A DNA stretch of 64,000 nucleotides from JAIBJN01 sp963842305 (GCA_963842305.1 CAWJFW010000008.1:160823-224822); one strand, 5' to 3'; positions 7,514 to 16,612 are shown, numbered from the stretch's first letter. Notes: a model not told the origin generated them from the sequence alone. Translations and numbers: made by a program.

Positions 7514-9253
7514 TCAAGGTGTGCGGACGTCCCCGATGAGTCGGCTCAGGTCGGCCTGGGGAAGCACGCGGGTCTCCCCGCCGAGGTCAAGCACGGTCTC
7601 GCCGTTGACGACCGAGATGTGACTGGCCAGCCACTCTCGGTCGGCGGACTTGGCCGAAGTGACCCTGTCGCTGCCGACGAGCTGAATCTCGATGTCGTCG
7701 CCCTCGCCGCCGTCAATAACGTCGATGCCGGGCCCGCCGATCAGCACGTCGTCACCCGGACCGCCGAACAGGATGTCGTCGCCGTCGCCGCCGATGAGCA
7801 CGTCGTCACGCTCGCCGCCGTCGGCGCTAAGTTGGATCGCCGCGGCCGCGACGCCGGAAGCGTCCATCACGTCGTCGCCGGCCAGCAGGTTGACACTCAG
7901 CCGGTCGTTGGCGGCCTCTGCGCCGGCGATGTTCACCCGGGCGGCCAGTCCGAAGACCGAGACGCCTGTGGCATCGCCGGACACAGCGGCGACGTCGTCA
8001 CCGTTGGTTCCGTTGACGACAACCGTGTCGGCCTGACCGTCGCCCGCCGGCCCGCCGAGCACCCCGGCCAGGTCGATCTCGAACTCGGTGGCGTCGGTCC
8101 CGGACAGGTCGTTCACGACGGCCGTGTCGGTGCCGCCCAGAGCATTGACGTCGATCCTCTCGACGTCGTCGAGGTCCATGACAATGTTGGCCAGGTTGCG
8201 CGTGAAGAGGACGCGCCCGCCGTTCGCCGAGGCCGCGAAGAGCTCGGCGCCGCCGGAGCCGTTGAACAGCATCGTGTCGGTTCCGTCCTGCCCCTCGAGG
8301 GTGTCGCTTCCGTCGCCCGGATCCCACTGGAAATCGTCGTTGCCGGCACCGAGGAACGCGACGTCGTTGCCCGGCTGGCCGTCGGCGAAGTCGTCGCCGT
8401 CGCCGCCGAGCAGCACATCGACCCCGTTGCTGCCGACGATGTTGTCGTTGCCGGAACCGGCGTCGACCGTGATCGCGATGAGGGCAGCGAGGTTCCCGGT
8501 GGCGGAGAAGCTGTCGTCGCCGCCGTTGGCATTGAGAACCAGCCTTTCGGAGGTGCCGATGTCGATGGCGAAAGGCGCCGGATTGAGGCGGTCGAACCGG
8601 ACGCGCGTGCCGTTGGCCGTGGTGGTGAACTGCTCGGCGCCTCCACCTCCGTTGACCTCCACGGTGTCAGCGCCGGCCCCACCTTCGTTGAGGTCGGTGT
8701 CGTCGCCAGGGTTCCAGATCATCCGGTCGTCGCGGCCCTGACCGAAGACCTGGTCATCGGCATCGCCGCCGGTAAGGGTGTCGTTCCCGCCGCCGCCGAT
8801 AAGGATGTCGAAGCCGCCACGGCCGAGGAGAGTGTCGGTCCCAGCCTGCCCGAAGAGCTGGTCGCCCCCTGATCCGCCGGTGAGAGTGTCGTTGTCGGCG
8901 TCGCCGAACAGGTTCGCCCGCGGCAGCGCGCCGCTTGCCTCGTCGAGGCTGATCGGATCGTTGCCGGCCCGACCGAAGACCTGGATCAGCGAGGTGTCGG
9001 CCACCGTGGGCGAGCCACCGGCCACGGCGATGGCGCCGTTGTTCACCAGGATTCGTCCTGCCGCATCCCGGCTGACGACGATCGAGTTGTCGGCGGCGTC
9101 ACCGAGGACGGTGAGCACGCCGTTCGAAAACGTCGCGGTGGTTGCCGCGCTCGCCGGTGGGCTCGCCGCCAGGATCGCAGCGATACCGAGCACCACAACG
9201 GCTAGCAGCCGGCGAGCGGCGCGTCGCCGGTCGTTCCTACGTCTCGGATTCAT
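7514..9253 (-). CDS. Secreted RTX-type (hemolysin calcium-binding repeat) protein
   Basis: 579 aa from the ATG at 9253, preceded by GAAGGAG. The signal peptide runs MNPRRRNDRRRAARR, hydrophobic, SPPASA (cleavage near residue 36). Glycine/aspartate nonapeptide repeats of the GGxGxDxLx type occur in three blocks, for example GGGGNDTLTGGDADDQVFGQ, LLGGDGDDFADGQPGND and, at the C-terminus, LIGGDGDDILFGGPGDD. These form calcium-stabilised beta-rolls. Between them lie beta-rich segments of the type seen in large actinobacterial surface proteins. No catalytic domain is evident. A type I secretion system is not nearby and the N-terminal signal suggests Sec export. It sits between the intact and the 5'-half tRNA-Thr copies. 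Confidence 0.88.
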   Translation of the reverse strand: MNPRRRNDRRRAARRLLAVVVLGIAAILAASPPASAATTATFSNGVLTVLGDAADNSIVVSRDAAGRILVNNGAIAVAGGSPTVADTSLIQVFGRAGNDPISLDEASGALPRANLFGDADNDTLTGGSGGDQLFGQAGTDTLLGRGGFDILIGGGGNDTLTGGDADDQVFGQGRDDRMIWNPGDDTDLNEGGAGADTVEVNGGGGAEQFTTTANGTRVRFDRLNPAPFAIDIGTSERLVLNANGGDDSFSATGNLAALIAITVDAGSGNDNIVGSNGVDVLLGGDGDDFADGQPGNDVAFLGAGNDDFQWDPGDGSDTLEGQDGTDTMLFNGSGGAELFAASANGGRVLFTRNLANIVMDLDDVERIDVNALGGTDTAVVNDLSGTDATEFEIDLAGVLGGPAGDGQADTVVVNGTNGDDVAAVSGDATGVSVFGLAARVNIAGAEAANDRLSVNLLAGDDVMDASGVAAAAIQLSADGGERDDVLIGGDGDDILFGGPGDDVLIGGPGIDVIDGGEGDDIEIQLVGSDRVTSAKSADREWLASHISVVNGETVLDLGGETRVLPQADLSRLIGDVRTP

Positions 9254-9458
9254 CGTGAACTCCTTCGAGTTGCGCGGACGCGCAAAGAAAGGCAGGTGGC
9301 TGCCGTCTTGGCGCACGGTTATCCGCACGACGGCGCGCCGGCGCGGGATCTTCCCTACCACCTGCACCCGGGCAAACGAGCCCCGACCGTTCCACCGCGT
9401 TCCAGTGGATAGCCCCAACTCCCATATCCACGTCGATTCGGCAGGAGCGCCACGGTTC

Positions 9459-9495
9459 TACGAGTGAACTGCTCTACCGGCTGAGCTACGTCGGC
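9459..9495 (-). repeat. Detached, diverged 5' half of tRNA-Thr(CGT)
   Basis: 37 nt matching 7258-7294 (acceptor 5' strand, D-arm, 5' anticodon stem and anticodon) with two substitutions. One changes the anticodon stem from CTTCA to GTTCA, so it does not pair with either 3' half in the window. Similarity ends at the anticodon, and what follows is unrelated. The 14-bp leader AGGGCTTGGGAGCC (9496-9509, plus strand) is shared with the intact gene. Confidence 0.82.
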
Positions 9496-9513
9496 AGGGC
9501 TTGGGAGCCACGC

Positions 9514-9747
9514 ATGGCCGCGCCGCTCAGGAATCCCGGCTCGCCGCTGCGGGTGCGACGTTGCGGTTCCGGCGGAACAGATTGTCGGGATTCCCCGTTT
9601 GGCAACTCGCTCTTCTTCATCCTCCTGCTGACGCTGATCGTCACGCTCTACGACCACTTCGAGCCGGTCCACGGCGTGCGCTTTCAGAACGTCGGGCGCA
9701 CCAGGCTGGGCGCTCTGCGGCTCGCGTTAGGACGCCCCGGGGCGTGA
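9514..9747 (+). CDS. Doubtful small membrane protein
   Basis: 77 codons starting with ATG just past the tRNA leader repeat. The only protein-like part is a hydrophobic stretch (NSLFFILLLTLIVTLYDHF), and the rest is basic and low in coding character. It has no clear ribosome-binding site. It could be a remnant of a membrane-protein gene or a chance frame. Confidence 0.25.
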   Translation: MAAPLRNPGSPLRVRRCGSGGTDCRDSPFGNSLFFILLLTLIVTLYDHFEPVHGVRFQNVGRTRLGALRLALGRPGA

Positions 9748-9804
9748 CGGCCTAGTATGCGACCCGACGCGGGTCGTCCTGCCGCTCAGGAGACAGCCCG
9801 AGAC

Positions 9805-11295
9805 ATGACCGCCGCAGACAGCCCCACGACGACGCCGCCGCAGCAGCCGGCCGGGACCAACTGGACCGTCGGCCGCATCCTCCTCGTCATCCTCGGATGC
9901 ATCGTGGCGCTGCTCGCGGCCGGCTTGCTCGCCGCAGGCGGAACGCTTCTCTGGGCCGATCTGACCCAGCGCGACGACGACGGCTTCCTGACCACGCCGA
10001 CCGAGCGCTTCACGAGCGACTCGTTCGCGATCACCTCGGACAGCATCGACCTGTTCGAGGCGGACACGCACGGCGACTGGGTGCTCTCAGAGGGCGTGCT
10101 CGGAGAGGTGCGGATCACCGGCGAAAACGCCCAGGGAGATGTCTTCATCGGAATCGCCGACACGGACGACGTCGATGCCTATCTCGACGGCGTTGCGCAC
10201 GACGAGGTACGCGACCTCGACTTCGACCCGTTCTCGGTGGACTACCGGCGCTTCCCGGGCGGCGAGCCGCCTGGGCCACCGGCCGACCAGAGCTTCTGGG
10301 CCGCCTCGGCCACCGGCTCCGGAACGCAGAACGCAACGTGGGAGGCCGAGTCCGGCAACTGGACGATCGTGGTCATGAACGCCGACGCCTCGCAGGGAGT
10401 GGCGGCCGACGTAAGCATGGGCGCCGAGGCGAACTTCCTGATCTGGCTCGCGATCGGCCTCCTGATCGCCGGCATCCTCCTGCTCGCCGGCGGCGTGGCC
10501 CTGATCGTGGTCGGAGCCAGGGGCGCCACGGCGACCGTCCCGGCGACCGCCGCTGCACCCGGGCTCGCAGGTGCAGGCGCCGCGGCGGCCGGCGCACAGC
10601 CGGGGCCCACCGTCTACCCGGTGGCCCTCAACGGCGACCTCGACCCGCAGCTCGGCCGCTGGCTCTGGCTCGTGAAGTGGCTCCTCGCCATCCCGCACTA
10701 CATCGTGCTCATCTTCCTCTGGATCGCCTTCTCGGTGCTGACTGTGGTCGCCTTCTTCGCGATCCTCTTTACGGGCCGCTACCCGCGCGGGATCTTCGAC
10801 TTCAACGTCGGCGTGCTGCGCTGGACCTGGCGCGTCGGCTTCTACTCGTACTGGGCGCTCGGAACCGACCGCTATCCGCCGTTCTCACTCGGAGAGGAGC
10901 CCCGCTACCCGGCCAGGCTCGAGGTCGCCTACCCGGAGCGGCTGTCACATTGGCTGCCGCTCGTGAAGTGGCTGCTGGCCATCCCACACCTGATCCTCGT
11001 CGGGATCTTCGTCGGCGGCTGGGGCTGGAGCGGGGGGTGGAACAACGACTTTTGGGGGTTCGGCATCGCGGGCCTCGTCGGGATCCTCGTCGTGATCGCC
11101 GCCGTCGTCCTCCTCTTCACCGGCCGCTACCCGCGCTCGCTCTTCGACTTCACGCTCGGCCTCGACCGCTGGGTCTTCAGGGTCGCCGCCTACGTCAGCC
11201 TGATGCGAGACGAGTACCCGCCCTTCAGGCTCGACCAGGGCCCGGGCGAGCCGGCGGAGCCGCAGCAAGCACCTCCGCCGGCCGCCGAGTCCTAG
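9805..11295 (+). CDS. DUF4389 membrane protein with two DUF4389 repeats
   Basis: 496 aa from the ATG at 9805 (CAGGAGA about 15 bp upstream). One N-terminal membrane helix (residues 21-45) is followed by an extracytoplasmic beta-rich domain to about 205, then a second helix. Two tandem DUF4389 units follow, each with LVKWLLAIPH, a hydrophobic hairpin, FTGRYPR, and a final aromatic motif (YPPF). DUF4389 proteins are widespread in actinobacteria with no established biochemical role. The repeat pairing suggests an internal duplication. No operon partner. Confidence 0.85.
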   Translation: MTAADSPTTTPPQQPAGTNWTVGRILLVILGCIVALLAAGLLAAGGTLLWADLTQRDDDGFLTTPTERFTSDSFAITSDSIDLFEADTHGDWVLSEGVLGEVRITGENAQGDVFIGIADTDDVDAYLDGVAHDEVRDLDFDPFSVDYRRFPGGEPPGPPADQSFWAASATGSGTQNATWEAESGNWTIVVMNADASQGVAADVSMGAEANFLIWLAIGLLIAGILLLAGGVALIVVGARGATATVPATAAAPGLAGAGAAAAGAQPGPTVYPVALNGDLDPQLGRWLWLVKWLLAIPHYIVLIFLWIAFSVLTVVAFFAILFTGRYPRGIFDFNVGVLRWTWRVGFYSYWALGTDRYPPFSLGEEPRYPARLEVAYPERLSHWLPLVKWLLAIPHLILVGIFVGGWGWSGGWNNDFWGFGIAGLVGILVVIAAVVLLFTGRYPRSLFDFTLGLDRWVFRVAAYVSLMRDEYPPFRLDQGPGEPAEPQQAPPPAAES

Positions 11296-11367
11296 CGATC
11301 CGCAGTGCAGTTCGTCGGAAGCGCGTAGCATCTTCGCCATGCTGACCGCCGCGGGCTCGGGAGCGCC

Positions 11368-11661
11368 GTGAGCCGCCTCGTCGTGGTCGTGCCGCTCAGA
11401 GAGGGCACGCGGGACCGGGCTCGCGAGCTCCTCGAGGAGGGGCCGCCGTTCGAGCTCGAGGAGACACAGCTCGAGCGGCACGAGGTGTTCCTGACCGATC
11501 ACGAGGCCATCTTCGTGTTCGAGGCGCCCGGAGACGAGCCGCCGCTGCAGCTGCGGGCGGGAAATCCCCTCTTGCGCACCGCCGCGACCGCCTGGAAGGA
11601 ATACATGGCCGGCCGGCCGAGAAAGGCGGAGACGGCGTTCCTCTGGAGCCGCGGCGATTGA
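11368..11661 (+). CDS. Small conserved protein, possibly dimeric alpha/beta-barrel fold
   Basis: 97 aa, GTG start (MSRLVVVVPLREGTRDRARE). The opening strand-helix pattern and total length resemble ABM/EthD-type ferredoxin-like monooxygenase folds, and a WKEYMAG segment sits near the end. No catalytic residue can be pointed to. It stands alone between the DUF4389 gene and the convergent HerA-like gene. Confidence 0.6.
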   Translation: MSRLVVVVPLREGTRDRARELLEEGPPFELEETQLERHEVFLTDHEAIFVFEAPGDEPPLQLRAGNPLLRTAATAWKEYMAGRPRKAETAFLWSRGD

Positions 11662-11682
11662 CTGTTCTCAGGTGGTAGGCGC

Positions 11683-13185
11683 CTAGCCTCGCCCCCGGGC
11701 CCAGTCGGCCGGGACGTCGCTCCCGCCTTCCTCGCTGACGCGCGCGCCGAAGCGCAGGAGGACCGGGTGCGGTGAGATCTTCCCGGCAGCGAGCGCCTCC
11801 CCCTGGCGGAACGTCGTCGCCTGTCCAAGCAGGCTCCGGGGCACGAACGAGAAGACGTCGCCGACGAAGCCGACGTCAGCCGCCGAGTTCATGCGCATCA
11901 GGAGCAGGTTGTCGCACTGGCTGAGCACGTTTTCGTGCACCTTCTGCGGCCGCTGCGTCGAGACGAGCAGGTAGAGACCGAACTTCCTGCCCTCGCCGGC
12001 GATCCGTACGGCGTGCTCCGTGGCGAGGGACATCAGCGGGTCGTCGGAATCGGCCGGGCAGACGTTGTGGGCCTCGTCGATCACGATCAGCACCGGGGAA
12101 CGATCCGCCCGCCACTCCCAGAGCCGGCCGAGTACGGCTTCGGCGACGAGCGCCTGCTCTTCGCGCGTCCCGAGTGAGCCGAGGTCGACGACGAGGCAAC
12201 GCACGTTCCGATCGGTGGCGTCCCGGAGGATCGAGCCGACGGCGCCGCGCGCCCAGACGCCCCAGTCGAGGACGCCCAGATTCTTCGCCCTGGCGAGGAG
12301 GCGCCGCTCGGCCTCCCCGCCCGACTCCGCGAGGTCCATCAACGTCTCGGGCTTCCATTCCTCCAGCGCGGTGGTCAGCGCGCTGTATTCCTCGCGGTCT
12401 GCGATCGGGTCGAGCCGAAGGACAGCCGCCTGGGTCGCCGGGTCGAGCTCGGGGAAGGCGAGCTGAAGTGGTTCGCCCGCCTCTCCCTGCGATCGGACCG
12501 ACACCGCTGCAGACACGTCGCCGTAGCGCGAGGCGAGCTCTGCGTCCGCCCCGCCGCGCACGGTTCCCAGCCGGACGAAGTCGGAGTTGGGATCGAGGAT
12601 GACGACCCGCAGGTCGGTCTCGAGGAGAAGGCGCTCGAGGACGAGGCCGAGGGAGTACGTCTTCCCCGACCCTGACTGCCCGCAGAGGAACGTGTGCCGG
12701 TCAAAGCCGCCGGCGTCGAGCGCGAAGGGAACGCCCTGGGCGAGCACGAGCTCGCCCACCTCCAGAGACGCTCGCTCGGGACGTGTCTTCTCCAGCCAGG
12801 CAGCGACCTCGTCCTGTGCGGCCGGCCGCACCGCGGCGTCGTGGAAGGGCGCGCCCTCCCCGACGAGCAGCACGCCCTCACCCTCCGCGTGTCGGAGGAT
12901 GATCTGGCTGTGGGTCGAGAGGTCGTCGGCCAGGTCCATAGCGAGCTCGGGGCCCTCATGGATTGCCGACTCGAGCGTGATCACCTGGCCGAGCCGAGGT
13001 TCGCCCCCGTCCTCGAGAACGACGTAGCCACCGGCCTGGAAAACGAGCTCGTGTAGGGAGGCCTGGAAGGTGAAGCGCCGCCCGTCCACAGACGTGGCGA
13101 GCGGGAGAATCACCCGCTCGAGCTGCCCGCGCAGATTCCGGTACGCCTCGAGCCTGCCCTCGATCCCGTCGGTGCCCGAGCTCAC
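11683..13185 (-). CDS. HerA-like/DUF87 ATPase
   Basis: 500 aa. The start is GTG at 13185, chosen because it overlaps the ricT stop as GTGA. An N-terminal beta-barrel-like region (residues 1-145) is followed by a RecA-like motor with Walker A GQSGSGKTYSLG (169-180), Walker B VLIVIDEAHN (about 360-370) and a C-terminal arginine-rich segment with STQRPQKVHENVLSQCDN. This is the HerA/FtsK-superfamily layout, hexameric DNA-translocating ATPases. No NurA nuclease gene is adjacent; translational coupling to ricT, holB and tmk suggests a conserved actinobacterial cluster. The role in DNA processing is inferred. Confidence 0.85.
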   Translation of the reverse strand: MSSGTDGIEGRLEAYRNLRGQLERVILPLATSVDGRRFTFQASLHELVFQAGGYVVLEDGGEPRLGQVITLESAIHEGPELAMDLADDLSTHSQIILRHAEGEGVLLVGEGAPFHDAAVRPAAQDEVAAWLEKTRPERASLEVGELVLAQGVPFALDAGGFDRHTFLCGQSGSGKTYSLGLVLERLLLETDLRVVILDPNSDFVRLGTVRGGADAELASRYGDVSAAVSVRSQGEAGEPLQLAFPELDPATQAAVLRLDPIADREEYSALTTALEEWKPETLMDLAESGGEAERRLLARAKNLGVLDWGVWARGAVGSILRDATDRNVRCLVVDLGSLGTREEQALVAEAVLGRLWEWRADRSPVLIVIDEAHNVCPADSDDPLMSLATEHAVRIAGEGRKFGLYLLVSTQRPQKVHENVLSQCDNLLLMRMNSAADVGFVGDVFSFVPRSLLGQATTFRQGEALAAGKISPHPVLLRFGARVSEEGGSDVPADWARGRG

Positions 13186-13988
13186 GTCGCGGCGACCTCG
13201 CGGCACTCGTCGATGAGGACGTCGAAGCCCGTTTCACCCTCCTGGAGCTCCACCGTGCAGGTGTCCTCGAGGACGTTGTAGCCGGTGACGAGCCCTTCAC
13301 CCTGCGGCGTCGTGACGCGCCGGCCGACCCGCGGAGCACGGTCGCGGAAGCTCTTGTAGAGCGGGTGCTCGAAGGCGAGGCAGCAGCGCAGTCGACCGCA
13401 GAGTCCGGTGATCCGGCCCGAGCTCATCGGCAGATCTTGTTCCTTTGCCATCCGCAAGGTGATCGGCTGCTCGTGCGTGGGAAACCGGCGCGAGCACTGC
13501 CCCCCGCCGCAGAGTCCGTGGTCGCCGCAGAGACGGGCGCACTCGCGCGGTCCGACGGGGCGCAGCTCGACCCGGCGATGCAGCTTTTCCCGCAGCGCAG
13601 CCTGGAGCTTCGTCGCATCCGGCCGATTCTCGGCTTCGTACGAGAACACGAGCCGCGAGCCGTCGAAGACCAGCTCGGCGGCCACCGGCTTCAGTTCCAC
13701 CCCCTGCGACTTCACGACCTCCCTGAAGACGCGCATCGCACGCCGCGCCTCTTCACGGTTGGCTTGGGCGGTCTCATGATCGACCTCGGTCGCCCGGCGA
13801 ACGACCTTCTTCAGCGGGGCGCTCGGCTCGTCGGCGAGGTCGTGGTTTCCCTTGACGACGCGGCCCAGCTCCTGGCCCCGCGAGGTCTGACAGATGACCT
13901 TCTCGTTCCACGCGAGCTCGAGCCCGCCCGGATCGAACGAGTAGACCTTCCCGCCGGGCGAGAAGACGACGCCCACCGCAACCGTCAT
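13182..13988 (-). CDS. ricT: PSP1-domain protein RicT (YaaT)
   Basis: 268 aa, ATG start. The PSP1 domain opens with a beta-strand start (VAVGVVFSPGGKVYSFDPG). It then carries two cysteine clusters, CARLCGDHGLCGGGQC and GLCGRLRCC, typical of RicT, which with RicA and RicF binds [4Fe-4S] clusters and promotes RNase Y-dependent mRNA maturation in Bacillus subtilis. The neighbours tmk and holB reproduce the B. subtilis tmk-holB-yaaT order. It overlaps holB (ATGG end) and the HerA-like gene by 4 bp. RicA/RicF are not in the window. Confidence 0.92.
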   Translation of the reverse strand: MTVAVGVVFSPGGKVYSFDPGGLELAWNEKVICQTSRGQELGRVVKGNHDLADEPSAPLKKVVRRATEVDHETAQANREEARRAMRVFREVVKSQGVELKPVAAELVFDGSRLVFSYEAENRPDATKLQAALREKLHRRVELRPVGPRECARLCGDHGLCGGGQCSRRFPTHEQPITLRMAKEQDLPMSSGRITGLCGRLRCCLAFEHPLYKSFRDRAPRVGRRVTTPQGEGLVTGYNVLEDTCTVELQEGETGFDVLIDECREVAAT

Positions 13989-15052
13989 GGAGAAAGTGTG
14001 CCTCCCAGCTCCCGCCGGAGCCGGACGAAGAGCGCCTCGAGCGCAAGACCGGGCTGGACATTGAACTCGAAGGACCGCCAGACGTCGCGCACCGTGGCGG
14101 CAGCGCGCTCCGCGCCGGGGCCACGCTCCGGCTGTCCGTCGGTGGAGAGCTCGGCGAGCTTGTCGGAGTTCAGGACGGCGCCTTCGGCTCCGGCGGTCAC
14201 GACCAGGAGGTCCCGGTACCAGCCCGTGAGAAGCTCGAGCGCGTCGAGGACTTCCTCGCGCTCGGCACCACGGCCCGCACGCCTGGCGCGCTGCTCCGTC
14301 TCGCGCGGACTCTCCGAAGGCAGTGGCTCCTTCTCGGCCTCGGCCCGCACCCGGCCGGCTCGCTCCTGGGCGAGATCGGTGACCGTCCGTGACGCTTTCC
14401 CCGGATCGAATGCCGGATCGAGGTACACCGAGCGCGCCAACTCGATGAGGCCCTCCCGGCGTTCCCCGGCGTCGGGGTCGAGGAGGCGCTCGGCGCGGTC
14501 GAGTCTGCCGGCGGCCACACGCGCGAGGGCATCCAGCGGCTCACCCTGGAGCCCGCGCGAGGAGAGGAAGGCCTTGATCGCCCGTTGCGAGAGCCGGCGG
14601 AAGGGCACGAGCTGGCACCGCGACCTGATCGTCGGCGGCAGCAGGCCGAGCTCGTCGGCGACCAAGACGATCACCGCGTACGGAGGCGGCTCCTCGAGGT
14701 CCTTGAGGAGGGCGTCGGCCGCGTCCTCGTTCATGAGGTGCGCGCGCAGGACGAGGTAGACGCGCCGATCCGCCTCGAATGGCCGCATGTGCAGGTCGCG
14801 CCGAAGGTCGCGGATCGGGTCGATCCTGATCTGGTCGCCGAGCGGCTCGAGCACGTAGAGATCCGGATGGACACCGCGACCGACCCTGTCCGGGTCTCCA
14901 AGGAGCTCGGACGCGAAGGCGAGTGCCGCGCGCCGCTTGCCCACGCCCCGGGGGCCGTGAAAGAGGTAGGCGTGCGCGGGCCCCTCGACGAGCGCGGCGC
15001 GGAGGAGGCGCTTCGCCTCGTCCTGCTCAGGGAAGGTCTCGAAGCTGTCCAT
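13985..15052 (-). CDS. holB: DNA polymerase III subunit delta'
   Basis: 355 aa from the ATG at 15052, overlapping the tmk end by 26 bp. AAA+ fold: Walker A region GPRGVGKR (residues 33-40), sensor-1-like region and a C-terminal helical collar. The delta' subunit is part of the clamp-loader that places the beta clamp on DNA. The zinc-binding four-Cys module seen in many delta'/gamma subunits is absent here, and the segment after the P-loop is short. The tmk-holB-ricT order supports the call. Confidence 0.92.
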   Translation of the reverse strand: MDSFETFPEQDEAKRLLRAALVEGPAHAYLFHGPRGVGKRRAALAFASELLGDPDRVGRGVHPDLYVLEPLGDQIRIDPIRDLRRDLHMRPFEADRRVYLVLRAHLMNEDAADALLKDLEEPPPYAVIVLVADELGLLPPTIRSRCQLVPFRRLSQRAIKAFLSSRGLQGEPLDALARVAAGRLDRAERLLDPDAGERREGLIELARSVYLDPAFDPGKASRTVTDLAQERAGRVRAEAEKEPLPSESPRETEQRARRAGRGAEREEVLDALELLTGWYRDLLVVTAGAEGAVLNSDKLAELSTDGQPERGPGAERAAATVRDVWRSFEFNVQPGLALEALFVRLRRELGGTLSP

Positions 15053-15623
15053 GGACGATCTCGGCGATATCTTCGGGGTTGAGCGTCCCGTCGACCACGA
15101 CAACCCGCTGGGCGAAGACACGGGCGATCTCCCGGTAGGCGCGGTCGACCTCTTCTGCAAAGACGGTGCCCTCGCGCTCGATACGGTCCGGCTCCTCGCT
15201 GCGGCGTGTGGCTGCCTCGTTCGGCGGCAGGAGCAGGAGGAACGTCCGGTCGGGCAATAGCCCGCTCGTGGCCAGAAGGTTGAGCTCGAGGACCCGCTCG
15301 ACGCCGAGCCCGCGCGCGAGGCCCTGGTAGGCGAGCGACGAGTCGAGGTAGCGGTCCGAGATGACGTCGGCGCCGCGAGCGAGCGCGGGCCTGATCACCT
15401 CGTCGACGAGCTGTGCCCGTGCGGCGGCGAAGAGCGACGCCTCGGCCCACGGGGCGAGGCCGTCGCCGTGAAGGAGGATCTCCCGCACCCGTTCGCCTGC
15501 GGCCGTCCCGCCCGGCTCGCGGGTGAGCACGACCTCTCGGCCCTCCGACCGGAGCCGCTCCGCGAGCATCCCGGCCTGCGTCGACTTCCCGGAGCCGTCC
15601 ACTCCTTCGAAGGTCACGAACAT
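15027..15623 (-). CDS. tmk: dTMP kinase
   Basis: 198 aa from the ATG at 15623. P-loop EGVDGSGKST (residues 6-15), LTREPGG (nucleotide/dTMP loop), DRYLDSSLAYQG (DRY motif plus LID region). It phosphorylates dTMP to dTDP. It is the first gene of the tmk-holB-ricT-HerA operon and diverges from the epimerase with only 22 bp between starts, leaving room for little more than overlapping, probably leaderless, promoters. Confidence 0.95.
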   Translation of the reverse strand: MFVTFEGVDGSGKSTQAGMLAERLRSEGREVVLTREPGGTAAGERVREILLHGDGLAPWAEASLFAAARAQLVDEVIRPALARGADVISDRYLDSSLAYQGLARGLGVERVLELNLLATSGLLPDRTFLLLLPPNEAATRRSEEPDRIEREGTVFAEEVDRAYREIARVFAQRVVVVDGTLNPEDIAEIVHGQLRDLP

Positions 15624-15645
15624 GCGAGCGCCGTAGGATACGCGC

Positions 15646-16563
15646 GTGCGGGCGATCGTCACAGGGGGCGCGGGCTTCATCGGCTCGCACGTCGTCGACA
15701 TGCTGGTCGCCCGCGGCGACGAGGTTGTCGTGGTCGACGATCTCTCCCACGGAAAGCCGGAAAATGTCAATCCGGACGCCGAGCTGGTCGTCGCCGACAT
15801 CCGCGACCGCGACGCCGTTGGAGCGGTGTTCGGCGAGGCGCGTCCCGAGGCCTGTCTACACCTGGCCGCCCAGGCCGACGTGCGGGTGTCGATCGCGCGT
15901 CCGGACTTCGACGGCGAGGTCAACGTCCTCGGGACGATCCGGCTGCTCGAGGCGGCCCGCGAGCACGGCACGAGAATCGTCTTCGCCTCGACGGGCGGCG
16001 CAATCTACGGGGAGTGTGCCGAGCCCGCGACCGAGAGCGCCCCGCGAGAGCCCGTCTCGCCGTACGGGACATCGAAGCTCGCGGGCGAGGAGTACCTGGC
16101 CACGTACAACCGCCTGTACGGAACCGCGCACACGGCGCTTCGCTTCGGCAACGTTTTCGGCCCCCGGCAGGACCCGCACGGGGAGGCCGGCGTCGTCGCC
16201 ATCTTTCTCGGGCTCCTGACACGCGGAGAGGCACCGCACATCTTCGGGGACGGCACGCAGCAGCGGGACTACGTCGACGTGGCGGACGTCGCGGCGGCGA
16301 CCGTTACGGCGCTGGAGCGACCGGTGGGAGTCTTCAACATCGGGACCGGCGTCCCGACGTCCGTGCTCGAGCTCTTCGAGGCCTGCCGGCGCGCCTCGGG
16401 CGTCGACGTCGAGCCGATCTTCGATCCCCCCCGGCTCGGCGAGCTGCAGCGGAGCGTCCTCGACCCCGGTCTCGCAACGCGCGAACTCGGCTTCACCGCG
16501 GAGACGTCGTTCGAGGACGGAATCGCGGCCACCTGCGAGTTCATCAGGTCGCAGAACTCCTGA
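15646..16563 (+). CDS. NAD-dependent epimerase/dehydratase (UDP-glucose 4-epimerase-like)
   Basis: 305 aa, GTG start. Extended SDR: TGGAGFIGSH NAD motif (residues 6-15), FASTGGAIYG with catalytic Ser/Thr region, YGTSK (Y-x-x-x-K catalytic pair) and a substrate-binding HxFGNVFGPRQ-like segment (LRFGNVFGPRQ). Length and motifs fit GalE-type UDP-hexose 4-epimerases. The precise sugar is not fixed. It is divergent from tmk and 49 bp upstream of the LytR_C gene. Confidence 0.88.
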   Translation: MRAIVTGGAGFIGSHVVDMLVARGDEVVVVDDLSHGKPENVNPDAELVVADIRDRDAVGAVFGEARPEACLHLAAQADVRVSIARPDFDGEVNVLGTIRLLEAAREHGTRIVFASTGGAIYGECAEPATESAPREPVSPYGTSKLAGEEYLATYNRLYGTAHTALRFGNVFGPRQDPHGEAGVVAIFLGLLTRGEAPHIFGDGTQQRDYVDVADVAAATVTALERPVGVFNIGTGVPTSVLELFEACRRASGVDVEPIFDPPRLGELQRSVLDPGLATRELGFTAETSFEDGIAATCEFIRSQNS

Positions 16564-16612
16564 CAAGAAGCTTGGAAGGAGAGGGCCGCGACGGGGCGAA
16601 CTAGACCGGCCC

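Larger units (their letters stand above)
9254..9804. other. 551-bp intergenic stretch with tRNA 5'-half and a doubtful small ORF
   Basis: It holds the tRNA-Thr 5'-half copy (9459-9495) with its leader and a possible 77-codon frame at 9514-9747. I see no terminator or recognisable promoter. Reading frames over the tRNA copy are artefacts. Confidence 0.5.

Noticed and set aside
9425..9495. A second full tRNA-Thr
   Set aside because: Only the 5' half matches; the 3' side does not form an anticodon stem, T-arm or acceptor.
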